NCBI GenBank assembly: GCA_027295975.1
Contig: JAPUJX010000071.1
Span: 1-7,840 of the forward strand
Origin: Gammaproteobacteria bacterium
GTDB lineage: Bacteria > Pseudomonadota > Gammaproteobacteria > Pseudomonadales > Azotimanducaceae
Length of the DNA stretch: 7,840 nucleotides
Direction of reading: 5' to 3'
A program made the position numbers and the translations under genes. This document shows, one piece after another, positions 1-4,769 of this stretch (the first letter of the stretch is position 1; each line of letters begins with the position of its first letter). The notes beneath the pieces were generated by a model. That model was not told where the DNA came from, did not search any database, and saw nothing but the letters and a program-made list of their open reading frames with translations.

Positions 1-453
1 GATGTAACCGGCGTAGTTGATGCCTTTCGGCAAAGAGTCCACCGCATCGAGGAACTCCGGGAACGTTTCCCAACTCCAGTCGATGCCAGCGAGCATGGCT
101 TCGCGGGAAAGATCTTCCGCCCGTTCCAGATTGCGGAACACCAGATCGGCTTCGGATTCCCGGCAAGGTGCCAGGGTGAAACCACAGTTTCCCATCACCA
201 CGCTGGTGACGCCGTGATAACAGGAGCAGGAGCCGACGGTGTCCCAGAACACCTGAGCATCCATGTGGGTGTGTCCATCGACGAATCCGGGTGATACCAC
301 ATGACCTTCGGCGTCGATGACTCTCGCAGCTTTTTCATTGATGCGGCCGATGGCGGCTATCCGGCCATCCCGGACGGCAACGTCAGCCCGATAGCGTGCT
401 CCGCCCGAACCGTCGATCACCGTTCCGTTTTTTACCAGCAGATCATATGTCAT
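1..453 (-). CDS. N-acyl-D-amino-acid deacylase (D-aminoacylase-like amidohydrolase), N-terminal part
   Basis: Starts at ATG 453 and runs off the window at base 1, giving 151 codons of a protein that is usually about 480 to 580 residues. The opening MTYDLLVKNGTVIDG is the typical N-terminal beta-sandwich of the amidohydrolase superfamily. GHTHMD at residues 60-65 supplies the HxH metal ligands (H61, H63), and GNCGFTLAP at 88-96 is the signature of the D-aminoacylase branch. C90 lies 29 residues after H61, the same spacing as H67 to C96, the zinc-ligand cysteine of the characterised D-aminoacylase. Family enzymes remove the acyl group from N-acyl-D-amino acids or related amides. Exact substrate is unknown; dihydroorotase- or hydantoinase-like roles are less likely because of the GNCG motif. 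It follows the asparaginase-family gene by 26 bases on the same strand, so the two probably form one operon. No signal peptide is visible, so it is likely cytoplasmic. Confidence 0.9.
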   Translation of the reverse strand, partial: MTYDLLVKNGTVIDGSGGARYRADVAVRDGRIAAIGRINEKAARVIDAEGHVVSPGFVDGHTHMDAQVFWDTVGSCSCYHGVTSVVMGNCGFTLAPCRESEADLVFRNLERAEDLSREAMLAGIDWSWETFPEFLDAVDSLPKGINYAGYI

Positions 454-459
454 CGCGTT

Positions 460-464
460 CCTCC
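460..464 (-). promoter_or_regulatory. Ribosome binding site of the deacylase
   Basis: GGAGG on the minus strand, six bases before ATG 453. It supports this start over the in-frame-looking but unsupported ATG a few bases inside the gene. Confidence 0.75.
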
Positions 465-479
465 CGCTACCCTTCGAGT

Positions 480-965
480 TTAACACCGAACGAAGGTGTT
501 GTTTGCCCGATCCTTGCGCACCCGGTCGGCCGCGAAAACCTGGCCATTCATCACGATGTAGACTCCGGCAGCCAGCGTTTGCACAGCCGCAAAAGCCATG
601 CCCACGTTAAAAGTGGCATCGCTGCGCGCGAAGCGGGCCGGCGCGAGGGATCCAGTGAGCACGATGGTTTTACTCTGGAGAACACTCAGAGATTTTGCGG
701 TTTCGGTCATGGTATCGGTGCCATGGGTAACCACAATGCGTTTTTCCGGTCTCGCCGCCGTGGTTTCCCTGATCAGCTTGCGATCTTCATCCGTGAGTTC
801 CAGACTGTCTTTTCTGAGTACTCCGAGCACCTCGAACAGTTGATCTACATTGGCCTGCTGCAACAACTCGGCCACCACGGATTCGCCTACTTCGAAGTCG
901 CTCTTCGCATCAAAATAGACCTTGTCGATGGTACCGCCCGTGGTTATCACCAGGATAGGTTCCAA
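480..965 (-). CDS. Single-domain asparaginase-family protein (161 aa)
   Basis: Covers only the N-terminal catalytic domain of type I/II asparaginases, 161 residues against about 330 for the usual enzyme. TTGGTID at 8-14 contains the nucleophilic Thr (T12), HGTDT at 81-85 gives the Thr-Asp pair (T83, D84), and K151 aligns with the catalytic lysine K162 of E. coli AnsB. The usual C-terminal domain, which contributes to the active site of a neighbouring subunit, is absent. The frame closes on TAA at 480 and the next gene has its own ribosome binding site, so I read this as a genuine short form, not a frameshifted remnant. I chose the TTG at 965 because a GAGGAGGG sits just upstream of it; the ATG at 983 has no Shine-Dalgarno and would place that GGAGG inside the coding region. 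Predicted cytoplasmic. Asparagine or another amide could be the substrate; activity is not certain. Confidence 0.85.
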   Translation of the reverse strand: MEPILVITTGGTIDKVYFDAKSDFEVGESVVAELLQQANVDQLFEVLGVLRKDSLELTDEDRKLIRETTAARPEKRIVVTHGTDTMTETAKSLSVLQSKTIVLTGSLAPARFARSDATFNVGMAFAAVQTLAAGVYIVMNGQVFAADRVRKDRANNTFVRC

Positions 966-968
966 TGT

Positions 969-976
969 CCCTCCTC
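969..976 (-). promoter_or_regulatory. Ribosome binding site that fixes the TTG start of the short asparaginase
   Basis: GAGGAGGG on the minus strand with four bases (GACA) between it and TTG 965. It is a near-perfect anti-16S match. The alternative ATG 983 lies upstream of it and has no such site. Confidence 0.7.
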
Positions 977-992
977 GAACCATTGCTGACGG

Positions 993-1013
993 AACGGGTG
1001 AATAGTTCCCGTT
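993..1013. repeat. Inverted repeat AACGGG-N9-CCCGTT, possible operator
   Basis: Two perfect 6-base arms (993-998 and 1008-1013) are separated by 9 bases and centred between the divergent starts. One arm-to-arm distance is about two helical turns, a geometry suited to a dimeric repressor or activator. It could equally fold as a weak hairpin in a transcript. There is no T-run, so it is not a terminator. Confidence 0.4.
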
Positions 1014-1034
1014 AGAGTACTAGCATCGGCAGTC

Positions 1035-1043
1035 AAAAGGGGA
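1035..1043 (+). promoter_or_regulatory. Ribosome binding site (AAAAGGGGA) of the dehydrogenase
   Basis: AAAAGGGGA ends eight bases before ATG 1052. The identical nonamer at the identical distance precedes the next gene, at 2161-2169, which supports both starts. Confidence 0.6.
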
Positions 1044-1051
1044 AATCCACC

Positions 1052-2128
1052 ATGAGCGAAACTCGCGCGGGCAAAACCATAACCGTCATCGAAGGAGACG
1101 ATGCCGCACCCGAGGTGGTCCAGCCCACCGTGGAGCTAATCGATCGGATGAACCTTCCGATCACCTGGGAATACCCGTTGGTCGGCGAAGCAGCCAAGGC
1201 CGAAACCGGCAAGGCGTTTCCAGATGCGAGCCGAACCATGATCGACGAAGCCGATACGACCCTGTTCGGCTCCAGCAGCGGTAGTTCGGGTACTGCACTT
1301 TTTTATCTGCGCTGGGGCAAAAAGACCTTCGCCAACGTGCGACCCTGCCTGCACTTTCCCGGTTGCTCGAGCCCGCTGGTCAATCCCGACGGCATCAACT
1401 TCGTCATCGTCAGGGAAAATCTCGAAGACCTCTATGTGGGGGTCGAGGGGCAACTGGCAGATCTCGCCCCCCTCAATCTGGTCGGGAGAACCATACGCAA
1501 GCCGGTACACGAACTGGGCGAAGGGCGTTTTGCCATCAAAGCCATCACCCGTGAGGGAAGTGAGCGGGTGATCCGTTTCGCTTTTGAGCTTGCCCGCACG
1601 CGGGGTGGTCGGAAACTCGTTACCAGCACCCAGAAACACAACATGTTACGGGGTACCGACGGCTACTTCCTGGAAATTGCCCGCGAGATTGCCACGGAAT
1701 ACCCCGACATCGACTTTGAAACTTTCATCGTGGACGACTTCGCCTGCAGAATGATCATCCAACCCCAACATTTCGACGTGATAGTCATGCCCAATCTCTA
1801 CGGCGACATTCTCTCCGATAGCGCAGCGGGTCTGGTGGGCAGCCTCGGCTTGGCGGCAAGCGGTTGTTACGGGGAAGATTACGCCTATTTCGAACCTGCC
1901 CACGGCACGGCCCCCGACATCGCCGGCAAAGGCATCATCAATCCGACCGCGACGTTGATGTCTGCCCGCATGATGCTCGAGTATCTCGACTTCGGTGAAG
2001 CCGCAGAACGCCTTCAGGAGGCGGTCGCGAAGGTGTACGCAGACGGTAAATACCTGACGCCGGATCAGGGCGGCAGGGCTTCCACCCGGGAGTTCTGTAC
2101 CGCCGTCTCGGCTTGCCTCGGTATCTAA
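1052..2128 (+). CDS. NAD-type isocitrate/isopropylmalate-family dehydrogenase, substrate unknown
   Basis: A 358-residue member of the beta-decarboxylating dehydrogenases, which oxidise a 2-hydroxy acid and release CO2. Family landmarks are complete: substrate-binding arginines R87, R97 and R121, catalytic Y128 (RENLEDLY, 121-128) and K195 (TSTQK), metal ligands D228, D252 and D256 (NLYGDILSD, 248-256), and the cofactor loop HGTAPDIAGK at 284-293. D289 and I290 match the NAD-specific residues of Thermus isopropylmalate dehydrogenase (D278, I279), so NAD is predicted rather than NADP. Oddities: the N-terminal glycine loop, usually GDGIGPE, reads GDDAAPE (15-21); the position of the isocitrate-binding Asn (E. 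coli IDH N115) is L83, as in isopropylmalate enzymes, but the Glu of that pocket is G80. No leuC or leuD is adjacent, so LeuB is unlikely. It probably leads an operon with the two hydrolases downstream. Homoisocitrate, malate or tartrate-like substrates remain open. Confidence 0.9.
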   Translation: MSETRAGKTITVIEGDDAAPEVVQPTVELIDRMNLPITWEYPLVGEAAKAETGKAFPDASRTMIDEADTTLFGSSSGSSGTALFYLRWGKKTFANVRPCLHFPGCSSPLVNPDGINFVIVRENLEDLYVGVEGQLADLAPLNLVGRTIRKPVHELGEGRFAIKAITREGSERVIRFAFELARTRGGRKLVTSTQKHNMLRGTDGYFLEIAREIATEYPDIDFETFIVDDFACRMIIQPQHFDVIVMPNLYGDILSDSAAGLVGSLGLAASGCYGEDYAYFEPAHGTAPDIAGKGIINPTATLMSARMMLEYLDFGEAAERLQEAVAKVYADGKYLTPDQGGRASTREFCTAVSACLGI

Positions 2129-2139
2129 TGACAAACGAA

Positions 2140-2160
2140 CCCCGGCACGGTCAGCCGGGT
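2140..2160 (+). other. Intercistronic hairpin before the dienelactone hydrolase gene
   Basis: ACCCGGC (2140-2146) and GCCGGGT (2154-2160) form a perfect 7-base-pair GC-rich stem with a 7-base loop, just after the dehydrogenase stop codon and directly before the ribosome binding site. No U-tract follows, so intrinsic termination is unlikely. It may stabilise the upstream message or tune translation of the downstream gene. Confidence 0.45.
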
Positions 2161-2169
2161 AAAAGGGGA
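2161..2169 (+). promoter_or_regulatory. Ribosome binding site (AAAAGGGGA) of the dienelactone hydrolase gene
   Basis: It ends eight bases before ATG 2178, with the same core and spacing as the site before the dehydrogenase. It lies immediately after the intercistronic hairpin, so folding could affect its access. Confidence 0.6.
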
Positions 2170-2177
2170 GAATACAC

Positions 2178-3008
2178 ATGAAGATCGATCGCTTGAGCCA
2201 GTCTCTACTGTTCCTCGGTTTCTGTTTCATCGCTTCACCTTCGGGCGCCGAGGTGACGATGAGCGCAACGGCCGAGGACGCGTTGCCGGCTGCCATCGTC
2301 GGAGAAGCACCCGAACTCGCGGGAGAAGCCATCGGTTATTTTGCCGGGGACGTCAAGGCCAGCGGCTATCTCGCGATCCCCAGCGGTGAAGGCCCCCACG
2401 GAGCGGTCATACTCATCCACGAATGGAATGGACTCGTCGAGCGCGTCAAGGAAACGGCTGACGCTTTTGCAGCCGAGGGATACGTGGCACTCGCCGCCGA
2501 CCTCTACAGCGGCCGTACCGGTGCCAATCCGGCGGAGAACATGGCGCTGGTGCGGGAAACTCTGGCCAACCCCGAAACCATCATCGCTAATCTGAATGCC
2601 GCAGCCGGTTATCTGCGCGAACGTGCCGACACCTCCGGAAAGATCGCCGCAATCGGCTGGTGTTACGGGGGCGGCGTGGCGTTGTCATTTGCGTTGGGCG
2701 GCGAACATCACGATGCCACCGCCATCTTCTATGGCCGACTGCTGGATGACCCGGAAAAAATGCGCCGGATCGACCACGAGGTTTACGGCACGTTTGCACG
2801 TCACGATCAGGGAATTCCGGTGGAATCGGTCAACGACTTCGTTGCGACCTTACGCAGCGCGGGAATCGAGAACGACGTACATATCTATGATGAGATCAGC
2901 CACGGATTCTGGTTGCACGTAGATCGCAATCCGGAAATCAACACGGGGCCGGCCCTCGATGCCTGGCGGCGGCTGAAAGCGTACCTCGGCCGCACCTTAG
3001 GCGGCTGA
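2178..3008 (+). CDS. Dienelactone hydrolase family protein with Sec signal peptide
   Basis: A 276-residue alpha/beta hydrolase of the dienelactone hydrolase (DLH) family. The catalytic set is intact: Glu in HEWNGL (E82), nucleophilic Cys in GWCYGGG (C162), Asp in FARHDQGIP (D210) and His in SHGFW (H242), matching E36, C123, D171 and H202 of the classical enzyme. Residues 1-24 look like a signal peptide, with a lysine and arginine near the start, a hydrophobic stretch (LLFLGFCFIA) and an SGA-EV cleavage site. There is no lipobox, so a soluble periplasmic protein is predicted, unlike cytoplasmic DLHs of chloroaromatic pathways. The mature protein carries about 40 extra N-terminal residues before the core. 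Many DLH-family members act on other esters, lactones or thioesters, so the substrate is not assigned. It lies 49 bases after the dehydrogenase, and its stop overlaps the next start. Confidence 0.87.
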   Translation: MKIDRLSQSLLFLGFCFIASPSGAEVTMSATAEDALPAAIVGEAPELAGEAIGYFAGDVKASGYLAIPSGEGPHGAVILIHEWNGLVERVKETADAFAAEGYVALAADLYSGRTGANPAENMALVRETLANPETIIANLNAAAGYLRERADTSGKIAAIGWCYGGGVALSFALGGEHHDATAIFYGRLLDDPEKMRRIDHEVYGTFARHDQGIPVESVNDFVATLRSAGIENDVHIYDEISHGFWLHVDRNPEINTGPALDAWRRLKAYLGRTLGG

Positions 3009-3790
3009 TGCGGCTGCATTGGGAACTGCACCCGGGCGAAGGGTCCCATCTGCTTCTCGTGCACGGTTTTTTGACGAGCCAGGCACAGTGGATGTTGAAC
3101 CTTCCCGCCCTCGGGGAAGTATGCCGACCGGTCACGGTCGAACTCTGGGGTCATGGCCGTTCGCCCAGCCCCGAAGACCCGGCGTGTTACGCACCTGAAC
3201 ATTACCTCGAACAGTTCGAACAGATCCGCATCGAACTCGGCGCCAGACGCTGGGATTTACTGGGTTATTCACTGGGCGCGGGGTTGACCATTCGATATGC
3301 GATGAGTCACCCGGAACGGGTGACACGCCACCTTTTCACCAACTCGATCTCCGCGTTTGCACCCAGAGCGATGTCTGAAACCTGGCGCAGGGGAGGCGAA
3401 CAGGCGGCCATGAACATCCTGGCTGGCGGGCAAACCGTCATGCAACGGATAGCCGTACATCCGCGCCATGCGCGCAGGTTGCCAGATCCGGTTTATCGGG
3501 CACTCATGGCCGACGCGGAGTTACACCAGCCACTCGGTATCGCCAACACCGTGCGTTATACGACGCCGGAAGTCTCCGTTCGCTACGAACTGTCAGGCAA
3601 CTCGACTCCCGCCTTGCTGTTGTGTGGTACCAGGGAAAAACGTTTCCAGCCGCACCGCGAATTCGTGGAAACACATATGCCGAATATGCGCGTCGCAGAA
3701 CTCTCAGCCGGACACGGGGTCAACATGGAAGCCCATGGTGATTTCGACCGCGCGGTCACGGGTTTCATCAGCGAAGGCCAGCGGTCTTGA
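3008..3790 (+). CDS. Alpha/beta fold hydrolase
   Basis: A 260-residue alpha/beta hydrolase with the family order intact: oxyanion motif HGF at 19-21, nucleophile elbow GYSLGAG at 86-92 (S88), a strand LLLCGTREKRFQP at 203-215 where the acid residue is expected, and the catalytic His in AGHG (H236). The G-x-x-D position of the acid is occupied by Glu (E210), so the triad may be Ser-His-Glu. Hydrolysis of an ester, thioester or carbon-carbon bond in an MhpC- or MenH-like manner is possible; the substrate cannot be read. No signal peptide is present, so it is cytoplasmic, in contrast to the exported hydrolase before it. Its ATG shares one base with the TGA of that gene (TGATG) and has no clear Shine-Dalgarno of its own, which points to translational coupling. 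Confidence 0.85.
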   Translation: MRLHWELHPGEGSHLLLVHGFLTSQAQWMLNLPALGEVCRPVTVELWGHGRSPSPEDPACYAPEHYLEQFEQIRIELGARRWDLLGYSLGAGLTIRYAMSHPERVTRHLFTNSISAFAPRAMSETWRRGGEQAAMNILAGGQTVMQRIAVHPRHARRLPDPVYRALMADAELHQPLGIANTVRYTTPEVSVRYELSGNSTPALLLCGTREKRFQPHREFVETHMPNMRVAELSAGHGVNMEAHGDFDRAVTGFISEGQRS

Positions 3791-3792
3791 AC

Positions 3793-4659
3793 TCACCCTG
3801 CCTGAAACGAGTACACCGGCTTAGTTACCTCGTCAGCGCAACTCGTTAGCCGTTCCGTAGGCTCGACGCTCATCCGTACCGAAACCTTCACCGTCTCATT
3901 GGAGCCCGCGAAGGTAACCGACGCACGATTCAGATCGTCACCCCGTCCTTGGCGGTCGTTTACGTGCAGGAGTTTCAGTTCGGGCTTCGCCGCGATCGCT
4001 TCGGCAGCCTGAATCAGTTTCGGATAACGCGAACGGCCTCGCAGATGGGCGAAGGAAAGACCACCTGCCTCGACCAGGGCGGCAAACGCATCAACTTCTT
4101 CCGGGATCACTCTGCCATAAAGCACACCCTGGGGCAGGGCGAGCACGTTAGGCGCGAATCGATGGCCTCCCAGGTGGGACGTTTGCCACACCCGCGCACC
4201 CACCCGTTCACGCAACCGTGCGTAAGTCGGCAGACCAAACCGGGCGCAACAGAGATCCCGCCGGCCATTGGTGCATACAAAATACTGAGGCTCCGTAACC
4301 AACTCGGCATGAGTGAGTGCATCGAGGGTGGTTACCACATCGACTTCCTTGAGGAACTCGTAGCCAACGCCGCGATACACCCACAACCGATCGTCGAACG
4401 CCACCATGAGACATGAACTGTCCCGCTCCATTTCGGGTTGCCGGATGAACTGCACGCGCACCTTCAAACCCTTTTCCGTCACGGCTCGGGTAGTGCGTTC
4501 GAGCCAGTTTTTACTCGCTTCGTTCAAGCTGTTGTCGGTTACCGTTCTGGCGGCCCAACTCGATTTGTATTCGAGCAACAACCAGACATCCACCTCTTCC
4601 GCGGTACCCCACATCGGTTCGTCGGCCGCCAACCGACTGCAATAGTCTCGCTCGTTCAC
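3793..4659 (-). CDS. Suc_Fer-like (sucrase/ferredoxin-like) thioredoxin-fold [2Fe-2S] protein
   Basis: A 288-residue protein of the Suc_Fer-like family. The name 'sucrase' is historical; members are thioredoxin-fold iron-sulfur proteins related to yeast Apd1 and Aim32. Diagnostic parts are the N-terminal YCSRLAADEPMWGTA with WLLLEY at 26-31, then YFVCTNGRRDLCCARFG at 126-142 (C129, C137, C138) and HLGGHRFAPNVLALPQG at 162-178 (H162, H166). Apd1 binds its cluster with two Cys and two His, the His pair also four residues apart, so a cysteine pair here with H162/H166 is a reasonable ligand guess. The GTG at 4659 is chosen because it keeps the conserved N-terminal Cys-Ser; no good Shine-Dalgarno precedes it. 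It follows the monooxygenase gene by 110 bases on the same strand and may serve an electron-transfer role, possibly unrelated. It converges on the hydrolase with a two-base gap. Confidence 0.85.
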   Translation of the reverse strand: MNERDYCSRLAADEPMWGTAEEVDVWLLLEYKSSWAARTVTDNSLNEASKNWLERTTRAVTEKGLKVRVQFIRQPEMERDSSCLMVAFDDRLWVYRGVGYEFLKEVDVVTTLDALTHAELVTEPQYFVCTNGRRDLCCARFGLPTYARLRERVGARVWQTSHLGGHRFAPNVLALPQGVLYGRVIPEEVDAFAALVEAGGLSFAHLRGRSRYPKLIQAAEAIAAKPELKLLHVNDRQGRGDDLNRASVTFAGSNETVKVSVRMSVEPTERLTSCADEVTKPVYSFQAG

Positions 4660-4769
4660 AAGTTACAAACCCGCAGCTTGAAACCAGGACGCATTAAACC
4701 AGAAATCAGGCGAGGCAGGACGACAACTGACTGCTCGAGTTGACAAGACGAATCAGTGACCTTCATCGT
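4660..4769 (-). promoter_or_regulatory. Spacer between the monooxygenase and ferredoxin-like genes, with a possible -10 box
   Basis: On the minus strand TTTAAT (4698-4693) matches five of six bases of a sigma-70 -10 box and lies about 34 bases before GTG 4659, but no good -35 lies at the usual distance. A 15-base-spaced direct repeat of AAACCAG (4681-4687 and 4696-4702, plus strand) and a weak 5-base inverted repeat (CAACT 4724-4728, AGTTG 4738-4742) are also present. No terminator is visible after the monooxygenase, so read-through is possible. Confidence 0.3.

Larger units (their letters stand above)
966..1051. promoter_or_regulatory. Divergent control region between the asparaginase unit and the dehydrogenase unit
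   Basis: These 86 bases separate oppositely oriented start codons, so promoters for both units should lie here or overlap the gene ends. It contains the inverted repeat described separately and a TTGACT on the minus strand (1036-1031) resembling a -35 box, but I find no convincing -10 at the right distance for either direction. The assignment rests on gene orientation, not on a recognised promoter. Confidence 0.5.

Noticed and set aside
396..989. A 197-codon plus-strand open frame across the asparaginase gene
   Set aside because: It lies antisense to a recognisable family protein, has no known motif, and long antisense frames are common in GC-rich genes.
1052..2128. Calling the dehydrogenase LeuB or Icd
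   Set aside because: The glycine loop and pocket residues fit neither cleanly, leuC/leuD are not adjacent, and the neighbours are catabolic.
1646..2332. A 228-codon minus-strand open frame over the dehydrogenase end and hydrolase start
   Set aside because: It spans two well-supported plus-strand genes, has low-complexity composition and shows no recognisable domain.
3793..4659. Annotating the ferredoxin-like gene as a sucrase
   Set aside because: The sucrase name for this family is a historical error; the Cys and His motifs indicate an iron-sulfur protein and no glycosidase motif is present.
4681..4702. Two AAACCAG repeats as a CRISPR or iteron array
   Set aside because: Only two 7-base copies 15 bases apart; too few and too short for an array or origin.
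4724..4742. CAACT/AGTTG inverted repeat after the monooxygenase as a terminator
   Set aside because: Only five base pairs, a 9-base loop and no T-run on the minus strand.
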